Program-made: the position numbers and the translations under genes
In this document: piece after piece, positions 42,584 through 51,172 of the stretch
Layout: each line of letters starts with the position of its first letter
Numbering within the stretch: position 1 is the first letter of the stretch
Assembly (NCBI GenBank): GCA_029266635.1
Contig: JAQSWM010000006.1
Coordinates: forward strand, 106,329-170,328
Direction of reading: 5' to 3'
Length of the DNA stretch: 64,000 nt
DNA from: Sphingobacteriaceae bacterium
GTDB lineage: Bacteria > Bacteroidota > Bacteroidia > Sphingobacteriales > Sphingobacteriaceae
The notes under the pieces: generated by a model
Database searches by the model: none
Seen by the model: only the letters and a program-made list of their open reading frames with translations
What the model was told of the DNA's origin: nothing

Positions 42584-45031
42584 TTACTTTAACCGGTAGG
42601 TAAACTTAAACCCGTTGAAAATCTTGATGTCGTTGCTGAACGCCAGCGCATAGTCAACGCGGACAACCAGGCGCTGCAAGCCGAAAAAGACTTCGTAATA
42701 GTTTTTATTTGCAGGCTGATCCAGGTAAGCGCCCCCCATAATCTCCTCCAGCTTCAGCCTGCGTATCAGCGGCAATTTGTTGACGAGATATCCGCCAAGG
42801 TTGTGCTCGTAGTGAGCTTCAAAAAATTGTTTACTGGTGCTGTTGCCGTACAGATCGAGCCAGTGGAAATTGCGCAGGCTGCCTTCAAAGATCAAGGAGT
42901 TATTTCCACGAAAGTGATAGAAATCAGGATAGTAAACCCGATCGTTGTTGAAGAATTTCCCAAGCTTGAAGGTGTATGACGACTTACCGAAAAGACCTAG
43001 CTTGAGATCGTTCTGATAAATCTCTACCGAGGTAAAATCAAAATCTGCATCAGAACCCAGCACTTTGTTGAAGCCTTTGCGATAGGTGAGCATTAGCCTC
43101 GGGTACTTGAATGGTTCATAAAATTTGCCTTCAGGGCGGCTGATGTAGCGGGCAGCTGGAGCATAGTCCAGTTCAGCCTGAAAAGTCACTGCCTCGTGCT
43201 TTTCAAACAAGGGCACATCAAGATCGGGAAAGAAAGGATTGTTGGATGAAAATTGCTTGCTTTTTCGGTCCACAATGCTGTAAGTTGAGGCATTGAGCAT
43301 CGGCCTGCGCTGCCCGTACTCTAATGTAGCGGTACCAAACAAGCCCGTTGCGGCTTCGTAGCTTCCGCCGAGGCTAACTACCGTTCGTTCATAGAACTTG
43401 CGGTTATTAGTTTCATAGATCAGCGTGTTTATTGAGTTAGCTAAGCTTACAGATGATCGCAGGTTTGTTATTTCCAACACCTCCGAACCAGCTTTAAAGC
43501 TCAAGAACCCTTTATTTATGGGATCATAGAAATAGCGGGCTTCTATGCTCGGATTGAAGTGATTGTTTGCAAGGCCATACCGTATTTTAGGCGTCACATC
43601 TATGAAATTCTTCAAGCCGTACTCCTTTTTAAAAGTCATTTGATATTGATAGCCAAAGCCCTCAACAGTATTATAGAAAATCCCCGGCAGGATCGGCGCA
43701 AATGTATATGTCGTTTTATGAACTGTGCTGACGTGCGTCACTCCAAAGGCTGCCAGCTTTAAGGGCGTAACACGGTTATTTTCTTCGTCCACTGAATCTT
43801 TGTATTCACGGGTGTTGTGAGCTGCCTCCACGCTATCTTTTAAATTGTAATCTTCTTTTTCCTCATCCGTAAGCGGCACAGGTCGGTTGCGCAGCCAATA
43901 AGTGCGGTCTCTCTTCACATCGTCCACAACTCTGAGGATTTCGCCGCTAAAAAAATTGTCTGGAAGGCTCCCGTTGACTGCGTAGTTGCTGTAAATGCTT
44001 AAAAAATATCCTTCAAAGTGAAACCCTAACACTTTCCCCCGAAAAGTCAATTGAAGCGAAGCAGGCATCCAAACGTTTTCGGCTACCGGGATGTATTGCT
44101 GCCTGAATCGCACGGTGTCTGCGAAGTTGATGTTAGCTCTCTTATTCAGCACCAGGTTCAGGCTGTGCACTTGCCAGCTATTTTCAACAATGTAAAGCTC
44201 CCCGCTGAAAACCGGGCCGAAGTTGTGCCGGGGTATGACTTCGATTTTATCAATCAACCTCCCGTTCTCAATGTACTGGCCCAACAATTTGTAGGAATAA
44301 TATTGGAAGGCAAAATCAGCCAGAGGCGAGATAAATCCCTTTACCGAAAGTTCATCGAATTGAAGGATATTCTTATTAAAATCCGCTATAAGGTCTGTAG
44401 CATTATTAAAGCTAAGCGATTCGTTTTTTCCCGATACTTTGCTGGCGAGCATTACCTCACGGTAATTATCCGGGGCTTTGTAATACAGCTTTGACTGCGA
44501 TTCGGATAAATACAAAATTCCTTTCCTGTTCGAGTCGAGGCTTAATACCTTCGACACATCTTCGCCGAGGAACTTTTTTGGAGCATCCGCAATCTTCTGA
44601 ACGCCTTTCATGTAAACGTCAGCAGCATAATTCTTCACCAAATCTTTTCTTGTCGCCTTACTGCGTATGACTTTGCGGATGATTTCATCCGCCGAAACAG
44701 CCGGACTATTGATGACTACATCATTCAGGCGATAAAGCTCAGGTGTAAGGGAAACATTGAAGACAGAATCCTGACGCACATCTATTGGCACAACCTTGGG
44801 CTCATATCCAATAAATTTAAATACAATGTTGTGCTGTCCCTTTTCAACATTGAGGCAATAAAAACCCCGCTCATTGGCCGAAGTAGCGTTACTAGTGCTC
44901 TGCAAATAAATCGTGCCAAACGGGATAGGCTTGCCGCTGTTATCAGAGACATTTCCGCTCAAGCTGTACGTTTGAGCCTTCGCGGTAAACGATACTGATA
45001 AAAAAATCAGAAAAAAGCATATCCTCCTCAT
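42584..45031 (-). CDS. DUF5686 outer-membrane protein with carboxypeptidase-regulatory domain (copy 1)
   Basis: An 815-residue paralog of the following gene. ATG 45031 starts MRRICFFLIFLSVSFTAKAQ, a signal peptide; the frame is open 45 bases further upstream. It has the same order: CarboxypepD_reg-like domain (LSGNVSDNSGKPIPF), helical IIRKVIRSKATRKDL, DUF5686, and a barrel-like C-terminus ending FKFTYRLK. Both paralogs share KFLGEDVS/KFLGKDIE, RKGILYLSES and the VPLTDEEKEDY/IPLTEEEKADY segment. It is probably an ancient tandem duplication, because the DNA of the copies has clearly diverged. Confidence 0.85.
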   Translation of the reverse strand: MRRICFFLIFLSVSFTAKAQTYSLSGNVSDNSGKPIPFGTIYLQSTSNATSANERGFYCLNVEKGQHNIVFKFIGYEPKVVPIDVRQDSVFNVSLTPELYRLNDVVINSPAVSADEIIRKVIRSKATRKDLVKNYAADVYMKGVQKIADAPKKFLGEDVSKVLSLDSNRKGILYLSESQSKLYYKAPDNYREVMLASKVSGKNESLSFNNATDLIADFNKNILQFDELSVKGFISPLADFAFQYYSYKLLGQYIENGRLIDKIEVIPRHNFGPVFSGELYIVENSWQVHSLNLVLNKRANINFADTVRFRQQYIPVAENVWMPASLQLTFRGKVLGFHFEGYFLSIYSNYAVNGSLPDNFFSGEILRVVDDVKRDRTYWLRNRPVPLTDEEKEDYNLKDSVEAAHNTREYKDSVDEENNRVTPLKLAAFGVTHVSTVHKTTYTFAPILPGIFYNTVEGFGYQYQMTFKKEYGLKNFIDVTPKIRYGLANNHFNPSIEARYFYDPINKGFLSFKAGSEVLEITNLRSSVSLANSINTLIYETNNRKFYERTVVSLGGSYEAATGLFGTATLEYGQRRPMLNASTYSIVDRKSKQFSSNNPFFPDLDVPLFEKHEAVTFQAELDYAPAARYISRPEGKFYEPFKYPRLMLTYRKGFNKVLGSDADFDFTSVEIYQNDLKLGLFGKSSYTFKLGKFFNNDRVYYPDFYHFRGNNSLIFEGSLRNFHWLDLYGNSTSKQFFEAHYEHNLGGYLVNKLPLIRRLKLEEIMGGAYLDQPANKNYYEVFFGLQRLVVRVDYALAFSNDIKIFNGFKFTYRLK

Positions 45032-45125
45032 CAGGAGAGAGTAATAAGTTTTAACATCTAAATGTTTCCTGGTCAAACGTTATTTCAATAATAAGCTTAT
45101 ATATCCACAACCAATTGACTAATTC

Positions 45126-45133
45126 TTAAATTT
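45126..45133 (+). promoter_or_regulatory. -7 box for kbl
   Basis: TAAATTTG fits TAnnTTTG and lies 18 bases before the kbl ATG. No -33 element at the usual spacing was found. Confidence 0.4.
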
Positions 45134-45151
45134 GCCTTTTAACACTCAGCT

Positions 45152-46342
45152 ATGTACAAGACTCTGCAGCCTGTTTTGCAAAAAGAACTGGAAGAAATAG
45201 AAAAAGCCGGATTATACAAACGCGAACGGATTATCACTTCGCCGCAAGGTGCTAACATCACAGTACAAGGCGGCAAAGACGTGATTAACTTTTGTGCGAA
45301 TAATTATCTGGGATTATCCTCAAACCCGCAGGTGATAGAAGCAGCAAAAGAGGTGATGGATACGCATGGCTACGGCTTGTCGTCGGTGCGATTTATCTGT
45401 GGTACGCAGAATATTCACAAAGAACTTGAGCGCAAAATAGCCGAGTTTCTCGGGATGGAAGATACCATTCTGTACGCTGCAGCTTTTGATGCAAACGGCG
45501 GAGTGTTTGAGCCTTTGTTCAATGATCAGGATGCGATTATTTCTGATGAACTGAACCATGCTTCCATAATTGATGGCGTTCGCCTCTGCAAAGCCCAGCG
45601 CTACCGCTACAAGCATGACGACATGGCTGATCTTGAGGAAAAACTCATAGCTGCGAAGGATTTACGCCACCGCATCATTGTAACCGATGGCGCATTTTCC
45701 ATGGACGGCACTGTTGCCCGTCTTGATCTAATCTGCGATTTAGCTGACAAGTACAATGCGCTTGTGATGGTAGATGATTCGCATTGCACAGGTTTTATGG
45801 GCAAAAACGGCCGCGGCACACACGAGCATTGTGGTGTGATGGGAAGAGTGGACATTATTACCGGAACTTTAGGCAAAGCTTTGGGCGGCGCTTCCGGCGG
45901 ATTTACTTCTGCAAAAAAGGAAATTATTGACATGCTTCGGCAGCGCTCAAGGCCCTATCTTTTCTCAAATACTTTGGCGCCGGCAATCACAGGGGCATCT
46001 ATTAAAGTCCTTGAAATGCTGAGCGAAAACACCCAGCTTCGCGATAAACTGGAAACAAACACAAAATACTTCCGCCAGAAAATGACTGAAGCAGGTTTCG
46101 ACATTAAGCCGGGCATCCATCCGATCGTTCCTGTTATGTTATACGAAGCAACTTTAGCACAGGAATTTGCCGCTAAAATGCTGGATGAAGGTATTTACGT
46201 GATCGGTTTTTACTACCCGGTTGTGCCGCAGGGGAAAGCCAGGATCCGGGTGCAGCTCTCGGCAGCGCACGAGCATGAGCATCTTGATAAAGCAATTGCT
46301 GCGTTCACCAGAGTAGGGCGGGAATTAGGGGTGATAAAATAA
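45152..46342 (+). CDS. kbl: Glycine C-acetyltransferase (2-amino-3-ketobutyrate CoA ligase)
   Basis: A 396-residue fold-type I PLP enzyme of the alpha-oxoamine synthase family. [39 protein letters not shown] and [16 protein letters not shown] are typical, and the PLP lysine is in [14 protein letters not shown]. It splits 2-amino-3-ketobutyrate with CoA into glycine and acetyl-CoA, the second step after Tdh (36855-37805). The two genes are 7 kb apart with unrelated genes between. Confidence 0.94.
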   Translation: MYKTLQPVLQKELEEIEKAGLYKRERIITSPQGANITVQGGKDVINFCANNYLGLSSNPQVIEAAKEVMDTHGYGLSSVRFICGTQNIHKELERKIAEFLGMEDTILYAAAFDANGGVFEPLFNDQDAIISDELNHASIIDGVRLCKAQRYRYKHDDMADLEEKLIAAKDLRHRIIVTDGAFSMDGTVARLDLICDLADKYNALVMVDDSHCTGFMGKNGRGTHEHCGVMGRVDIITGTLGKALGGASGGFTSAKKEIIDMLRQRSRPYLFSNTLAPAITGASIKVLEMLSENTQLRDKLETNTKYFRQKMTEAGFDIKPGIHPIVPVMLYEATLAQEFAAKMLDEGIYVIGFYYPVVPQGKARIRVQLSAAHEHEHLDKAIAAFTRVGRELGVIK

Positions 46343-46371
46343 TACGTATATTATTCTTATATTTGTACGTA
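46343..46371. promoter_or_regulatory. TACGTA pair flanking a -7 box before the PIN module
   Basis: TACGTA occurs at 46343-46348 and 46366-46371, 23 bases apart centre to centre, and TATATTTG at 46358-46365 fits the -7 consensus. Two palindromic 6-mers spaced by about two helical turns around the promoter are a plausible operator for autoregulation by the antitoxin. Confidence 0.4.
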
Positions 46372-46383
46372 ACAATATTGGTT

Positions 46384-46653
46384 ATGGAAGCAGCGAAACT
46401 TACATTAAGCCTTAGTAAAGAAGTCATTGAGCAGGCGAAAAACATCGCACGGAAAAAAGGAGTGAGTTTGTCAAAATACATTCAGATCTTTCTAGAAAAA
46501 TCCATAAAGACAGAGAATTTAGAAGATGAAATTGATGGGAATATTCCGGAAGACATTAGAAGCTTGCGGGGTATTCTCAAAGGTTCTGATATGACTAATA
46601 AACAAATCTGGGATATGAAGTATGAGTATTTGAAGGAAAAGCATGACCTCTGA
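46384..46653 (+). CDS. DUF6364-like antitoxin
   Basis: An 89-residue protein. ATG 46384 (MEAAKLTLSLSKEVIEQAKNIA) fits better than an in-frame ATG at 46363, which would sit inside the promoter box. The N-terminal strand and helix KLTLSLSKEVIEQAKNIARKKGVSLSKYI is typical for DUF6364 ribbon-helix-helix antitoxins. The C-terminus would wrap the toxin. It overlaps the PIN gene by 11 bases. Confidence 0.8.
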   Translation: MEAAKLTLSLSKEVIEQAKNIARKKGVSLSKYIQIFLEKSIKTENLEDEIDGNIPEDIRSLRGILKGSDMTNKQIWDMKYEYLKEKHDL

Positions 46654-47059
46654 AAAATTATTCCTGGACTCAGATGTTTTGCTTGACCTGTTTTTTGATC
46701 GCAAACCGTTCTCTCAATTTTCTCAGAAACTATTCGATTTAGATTTACAAAAAAGCTTAACGCTCTGCACTTCCTCGTTAGTTACTGCCAATTTACATTA
46801 CATTATCAGCAGGCACAGAGATAAACAATATGCAAAAGAATGTCTCGCTATCCTATTGCGATACGTGAAGATTTTACCCATTGAGGCTGATGCGATAGAG
46901 TTCGGCTTAACTTATCAATTCGAAGACTTTGAAGATGGGATTCAATTTCATGCCGCAAAGAAATATCATTGCACCAAGTTTCTGACGAGAAACCTGAAGC
47001 ACTATAAATCTTCCACAATACCAGTATTCACTGCTGAGCAGTATTTTAAAGCTAATTAG
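46643..47059 (+). CDS. PIN domain toxin (VapC-like)
   Basis: A 138-residue PIN protein. FLDSDVLLDLFFDRKPF provides the first acidic residues (Asp9, Asp11, Asp15), TSSLVTANLHYII the second helix region, and FEDFEDGIQFHAAK the C-terminal acidic cluster, ending RNLKHY. PIN toxins are Mg-dependent ribonucleases that cut tRNA or rRNA. The start ATG lies inside the antitoxin gene, suggesting coupling. pheS starts 1 base after its stop. Confidence 0.85.
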   Translation: MTSEKLFLDSDVLLDLFFDRKPFSQFSQKLFDLDLQKSLTLCTSSLVTANLHYIISRHRDKQYAKECLAILLRYVKILPIEADAIEFGLTYQFEDFEDGIQFHAAKKYHCTKFLTRNLKHYKSSTIPVFTAEQYFKAN

Positions 47060-47060
47060 A

Positions 47061-48095
47061 ATGCAAACAAAATTAGGTCATTACACTTCCGAAATAAACT
47101 CTTATTCTCCATCATCTGCTGATGAGCTTGAGCAATTCCGCATCAGGTTCTTAGGCACAAAAGGGATCATCAAAGATCTATTTGATGAGTTTAAAACAGT
47201 TTCCGCTGAAGAGAAACGTGTGCTTGGGAAAGTGCTGAACGAGTTTAAAAAGCTGGCGGAAGAAAAATATCAAACGCTGAAAGAACGGTTGGAAGCTGGC
47301 GAACAAAAAAGCGAAGCCAAAGTTGATCTCACTCTTCCCGGAGAAGGCTTTGAAACCGGGGGTCGCCACCCGCTCTCTTTAGTGCGCAAAGAAATAATCG
47401 AGATATTTAAGAAGCTCGGCTTCAACGTAGCTGAAGGTCCGGAAATCGAAGACGACTGGCATAATTTCTCTGCCCTCAACTTCCCCCAGGAACACCCTGC
47501 CCGCGATATGCAGGATACCTTCTTCATCAAAAAAGATGCTGAAGCCGGCGACATCGCCCTGCGCACCCACACCTCATCCGTTCAGGTGCGCATGATGGAG
47601 AATGGCAAACCACCATTCAGGGCAATTATGCCGGGAAGAGTTTACCGTAACGAAGCCATTTCTGCCCGGGCACATTGCTTTTTCCACCAGGTAGAGGGCT
47701 TGTATGTTGATGAAGGCGTTTCGTTCGCCGATCTCAAACAAACTCTATACTATTTCGTGCAGGAGCTTTACGGCGAAGGCACTAAGGTACGCTTTCGTCC
47801 ATCTTACTTCCCGTTCACAGAGCCATCCGCTGAAATGGACGTTTCTTGCAGCATTTGCAAGGGCGCCGGTTGCCAGATGTGCAAGTACAGCGGCTGGGTA
47901 GAAATTTTAGGCTGCGGAATGGTTGATCCAAATGTTCTGGAAAACTGCGGTATCGACAGCAAAAAATACACAGGTTTTGCGTTCGGCATGGGTATTGAAC
48001 GTATCACCAATCTGAAGTACGAGATTCGGGACTTGCGCCTGTTCTCAGAAAATGACGTTCGGTTTTTAAAGCAGTTTAAAACTGAGCTGATCTAA
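47061..48095 (+). CDS. pheS: Phenylalanyl-tRNA synthetase alpha subunit
   Basis: A 344-residue PheS. The N-terminal coiled coil includes FRIRFLGTKGIIKDLF. Class II motifs: HPLSLVRKEIIEIFKKLGF, LRTHTSSVQVRMM, RNEAISARAHCFFHQVEGLYVD, and motif 3 AFGMGIERITNLKYEI. The CSICKGAGCQMCKYSGW insert carries four Cys that may bind zinc, as in several bacterial PheS. The beta subunit gene is not in the window. It begins one base after the PIN gene, so transcription of this essential gene could depend on the toxin promoter. Confidence 0.96.
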   Translation: MQTKLGHYTSEINSYSPSSADELEQFRIRFLGTKGIIKDLFDEFKTVSAEEKRVLGKVLNEFKKLAEEKYQTLKERLEAGEQKSEAKVDLTLPGEGFETGGRHPLSLVRKEIIEIFKKLGFNVAEGPEIEDDWHNFSALNFPQEHPARDMQDTFFIKKDAEAGDIALRTHTSSVQVRMMENGKPPFRAIMPGRVYRNEAISARAHCFFHQVEGLYVDEGVSFADLKQTLYYFVQELYGEGTKVRFRPSYFPFTEPSAEMDVSCSICKGAGCQMCKYSGWVEILGCGMVDPNVLENCGIDSKKYTGFAFGMGIERITNLKYEIRDLRLFSENDVRFLKQFKTELI

Positions 48096-48107
48096 CGTAT
48101 TGTATCA

Positions 48108-48518
48108 ATGAAATACTTAACGCTGCTCGTAATGTTTTTGATGTTGTTGTCGTGCGGCGACAAAGGAGTGCTGGTGCCAGATGTGCCGGTAAATTTCCAC
48201 GCGTCGCTCAATGATCCCCGGCTCAATGCATTAAATGGAGCGGGCGGTGCTGTGTCTTTGAACGGGTACGGAGTAGCTGGAATAATCATTTACCGCCGGG
48301 CTGATAATGCTTACATGGCTTACGACCGTTGCAGTACCGTAAATCCTGAACAGAAATGCGCAGTTGTAATCGACGATCCCAACTTAACAGCTACAGATCC
48401 TTGCAGCGGAGCAAAATACTCTTTGTACGATGGTGCACCCGTCAAGGCTCCGGCAAAAAAGTCGCTTAAGCAATATCAGGTGATTGTAACCAGTTTCGAA
48501 ATATCTGTTGTCAATTGA
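48108..48518 (+). CDS. Rieske-like lipoprotein without cluster ligands
   Basis: A 136-residue protein with a lipobox LLSC (Cys16). The rest follows the layout of a Rieske domain: a first half ending in AYDRCSTVNPEQKCAV and a second half DPCSGAKYSLYDGAPVKAPAKKSL matching the C-x-x-H-G-x-x-F-x-L-x-D-G-x-P-V-x-G-P-A region. But the histidine ligands are absent; four Cys remain. It may be a Rieske fold held by disulphides, located in the outer membrane or periplasm. I recall similar proteins in other Bacteroidota annotated as Rieske. It lies 12 bases after pheS and overlaps none. Confidence 0.75.
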   Translation: MKYLTLLVMFLMLLSCGDKGVLVPDVPVNFHASLNDPRLNALNGAGGAVSLNGYGVAGIIIYRRADNAYMAYDRCSTVNPEQKCAVVIDDPNLTATDPCSGAKYSLYDGAPVKAPAKKSLKQYQVIVTSFEISVVN

Positions 48519-48519
48519 T

Positions 48520-49098
48520 ATGGAAGTTGACAAGATAAAAGAAAGCATCAAAGCCGCAGCCCAGGAGCTTTTCAGGCGGTATGGTTATCACAAAACCAGC
48601 GTAAACGAAATTGCCCGCAAGGCAAAGATCGCAAAAGCCACTATTTATAAATACTTTGATAGCAAGGAAGTGCTGTTGCATACTATTCTGATGGAATACA
48701 TCCGCATCAGCGTAGATGAACTCATACACAACACACCCGACGAAGTAAATCGCGAAGAATATCTCAGCAACCTGATCTTAAAAACAAGCCGCCTTTCTTA
48801 CACCGTATGCAACGAATTTATAGGCTGGGAATTCATCCGGGAATCAACAAACTCACAGGAATTTTTAAAGGTTTTGTCGGATGATTTGGAGAAGCTGCTC
48901 ATCCGTTCATTCCAGGAAATACCCGTTTTCCGTAAGGATGAAAAACTTGCAGAAGGGTTGCGCTTCCTGATCAAAACCAGCAAGAGCATTGTTTTTTCGT
49001 TCGCATTCACTTCAGTAAGCGATTCAGATGTGCGAAAGAATTTCGTTTCCTTTCACAAAGAGATATTGCCCTACTTAGTTAAAGCAGCAGTAAAGTAG
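48520..49098 (+). CDS. TetR family transcriptional regulator
   Basis: A 192-residue TetR protein starting one base after the lipoprotein stop (ATG 48520; an in-frame TTG at 48508 is less likely). The HTH is YHKTSVNEIARKAKIAKATIYKYFDSKE, typical for TetR. The C-terminal ligand domain is all-helical with no recognised family. No efflux pump is adjacent; the lipoprotein gene is the only clear neighbour in the same orientation. Regulated genes are unknown. Confidence 0.88.
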   Translation: MEVDKIKESIKAAAQELFRRYGYHKTSVNEIARKAKIAKATIYKYFDSKEVLLHTILMEYIRISVDELIHNTPDEVNREEYLSNLILKTSRLSYTVCNEFIGWEFIRESTNSQEFLKVLSDDLEKLLIRSFQEIPVFRKDEKLAEGLRFLIKTSKSIVFSFAFTSVSDSDVRKNFVSFHKEILPYLVKAAVK

Positions 49099-49203
49099 CA
49101 CATTCAGCGGCTTTTGGGCGTTCCTACCACCGGTATGCCAGCTGGCGGATTCTAACCCTCACGCAAAATCACCAACACCCATTTACCCCCATCCTATTTT
49201 GTG

Positions 49204-49211
49204 TAATTTTG
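49204..49211 (+). promoter_or_regulatory. -7 box for rlmD
   Basis: TAATTTTG fits TAnnTTTG and ends 7 bases before the rlmD ATG, implying a leader of almost zero length. A GCCAGCTGGC palindrome lies about 60 bases further upstream (49137-49146). Confidence 0.4.
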
Positions 49212-49218
49212 CCGCTTC

Positions 49219-50670
49219 ATGAGAAAGCCGCGGACGGAAAAAACCATCATTCAGAACGTTGAAGTAATCGATATCGCCGAAGAAGGCAAAGGCGTTGGCA
49301 AAGCCGACAACCTGGTAATTTTTATCGACAAGGGTGTGCCCGGCGATGTGGTGAACGTTGAAGTATTCCGCAAAAAGAAAAACTTCGCGGAAGCCAAAAT
49401 ACACAGTGTAATCAAGTTTTCGGAGCTACGGACGGAAGCCTTTTGCCAGCATTTTGGCGTGTGCGGCGGCTGTAAATGGCAGCACATGACCTACGATGCT
49501 CAGTTACAGTTCAAACAAAAAACAGTTACTGATGCACTGGAGCGGTTGGCAAAAATTGATGTTTCAGGCTGTGAAGACATCCTTCCCTCAACACAAACCA
49601 GGTTTTATCGCAATAAGCTTGAATTTACGTTTTCAAATAAGCGCTGGTTAACGGATGGGGAAAACACCGGAGATGTAGAGCCGGACATGGATGCTCTGGG
49701 CTTCCACGTACCGCTTCGGTTTGATAAGATCCTGAAAATTGAAAAGTGCCATCTACAGGCAGATCCTTCAAATGAAATCCGGAACGAAATTGATGCTTTC
49801 GCCAGACAAAACAACATATCTTATTACGACCTCAGAAATCACGAAGGCGCTCTCCGTAACCTGATCATCCGCACCACTTCTATCAACGAACTGATGGTTG
49901 TTGTGGTTTTTGCCTATCCGGAAGAAGGACAGGTGGATCTGCTGATGAACTTTATCCTGGGGCGTTTTCCTGAAATTACGTCCCTGCTATATATCGTCAA
50001 CCAAAAGAAAAACGATACCATTTTCGACCAGGATATTCATGTGTTCAGTGGAAGAGATCATATTTTCGAGGAGATTCCTGCGAATTTTGTAGAAGGCGAA
50101 GCGCTGCGGTTCAAGATCGGGGCTAAGTCGTTTTACCAGACTAATTCTGTGCAGGCGCATGAGCTTTACCGTATCGCGAAAAACTATGCAGGATTTACCG
50201 GAGATGAGCTGGTTTATGACCTATACACCGGTGCCGGAACAATCGCCAATTTTGTGGCCAGGGAGGTGCGAAAGGTTATCGGGATCGAGTATGTGCCGTC
50301 GGCGATTGAGGATGCCTGGATAAATTCGGAAATCAATAACATCACAAACACGGAGTTTTTCGCCGGTGATATGAAGGATCTGCTGACAGAGGACTTCATC
50401 CAACAACATGGCAAGCCGGATGTTGTAATCACAGATCCGCCACGTGCGGGCATGCACTCTGACGTTGTACAGCGACTGCTTGAAATGGAAGCGCCGAAAA
50501 TAGTTTATGTAAGCTGCAATGCTGCAACACAAGCACGGGACATCGCCCTGCTGAACGAGAAATATGAGGTAAGCCGAATACGTCCGGTGGATATGTTCCC
50601 GCACACACAGCATGTTGAAAATGTGGTGTTGTTAGTGCTTCGACAGGCTCAGCATGCCGAGGGGCGTTAG
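49219..50670 (+). CDS. rlmD: 23S rRNA (uracil-5)-methyltransferase RlmD
   Basis: A 483-residue TrmA/RlmD family enzyme. An N-terminal TRAM domain (EEGKGVGKADNLVIFIDKGVPG) is followed by the iron-sulphur Cys set in CQHFGVCGGCKWQHM. The SAM domain has YDLYTGAGTIANFVA, and the catalytic nucleophile is in VSCNAATQARDI. It makes m5U in 23S rRNA; TrmA-like alternatives are possible because Bacteroidota paralogs are hard to separate. The last 11 residues (LRQAQHAEGR and the preceding Val) are translated from a dispersed repeat, see the repeat at 50635. Confidence 0.9.
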   Translation: MRKPRTEKTIIQNVEVIDIAEEGKGVGKADNLVIFIDKGVPGDVVNVEVFRKKKNFAEAKIHSVIKFSELRTEAFCQHFGVCGGCKWQHMTYDAQLQFKQKTVTDALERLAKIDVSGCEDILPSTQTRFYRNKLEFTFSNKRWLTDGENTGDVEPDMDALGFHVPLRFDKILKIEKCHLQADPSNEIRNEIDAFARQNNISYYDLRNHEGALRNLIIRTTSINELMVVVVFAYPEEGQVDLLMNFILGRFPEITSLLYIVNQKKNDTIFDQDIHVFSGRDHIFEEIPANFVEGEALRFKIGAKSFYQTNSVQAHELYRIAKNYAGFTGDELVYDLYTGAGTIANFVAREVRKVIGIEYVPSAIEDAWINSEINNITNTEFFAGDMKDLLTEDFIQQHGKPDVVITDPPRAGMHSDVVQRLLEMEAPKIVYVSCNAATQARDIALLNEKYEVSRIRPVDMFPHTQHVENVVLLVLRQAQHAEGR

Positions 50671-50756
50671 TCGCCCTGAGGTACTCGAAGGGTGTTTTCA
50701 AATACTTTACAGCTGAACGTAAACAGAAGAGTGCTTCGACTCCGCTAAGCATGACA
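50635..50756. repeat. REP-like repeat cluster after rlmD
   Basis: GTGCTTCGACAGGCTCAGCATG (50635-50656) and an imperfect inverted partner CCCTGAGGTACTCGAAGGG (50674-50692) flank the rlmD stop. A second degenerate copy, GTGCTTCGACTCCGCTAAGC plus ATGACA, is at 50731-50756. Together with 12437-12477 they form a small dispersed family that can fold as a hairpin. Confidence 0.6.
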
Positions 50757-50770
50757 GAAATAGATAGACA

Positions 50771-51172
50771 ATGGATTTAGAAGATTTACTAAGCGTACAG
50801 CCGGAGAACGAAGATGGTTCAGAGCCGGGAAAAGTGAGCCCGCTCAAAACTCTGGAACCTGATCTGAAATTCTACAGCGATTCAATTAGGGAAGTAGCCA
50901 CCGAAATCATGGTGGAAGGCATTTCACAATACCCGATCTTCATTGCCCACCAGCACGAGATGAAAATCGGCGAGCCTATTCTCGACAAAAATGAACTGAA
51001 TACAGAGTGGAGCATCAATGCCTCGACTTTAGAAGAATTTCAGGAAGCGGGCATTGTGTTGGAGGATAAGAAAGCACGTTTCATCAAAACCTACAAAAAC
51101 CCAAACGAATTTATGTGTTTGTTTGTGGTGGTGCCTGAAGGAGCAAACTTTGTGTTTTATCCGTATAAATAA
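50771..51172 (+). CDS. Conserved hypothetical protein
   Basis: A 133-residue soluble protein without signal peptide or TM segment. Residues 1-25 are acidic and probably flexible; the core runs from LEPDLKFYSDSIREVATEIM to the end. The C-terminus has a strand-like LFVVVPEGANFVFYPYK. I do not recognise a domain; it resembles small hypotheticals of Sphingobacteriaceae. It converges with the DUF5615 gene with no spacer (51172/51173). Confidence 0.75.
   Translation: MDLEDLLSVQPENEDGSEPGKVSPLKTLEPDLKFYSDSIREVATEIMVEGISQYPIFIAHQHEMKIGEPILDKNELNTEWSINASTLEEFQEAGIVLEDKKARFIKTYKNPNEFMCLFVVVPEGANFVFYPYK

Noticed and set aside
49137..49146. GCCAGCTGGC palindrome as TetR operator
   Set aside because: Only 10 bp, occurs after the TetR gene and before rlmD, and no second copy was seen near the TetR start.
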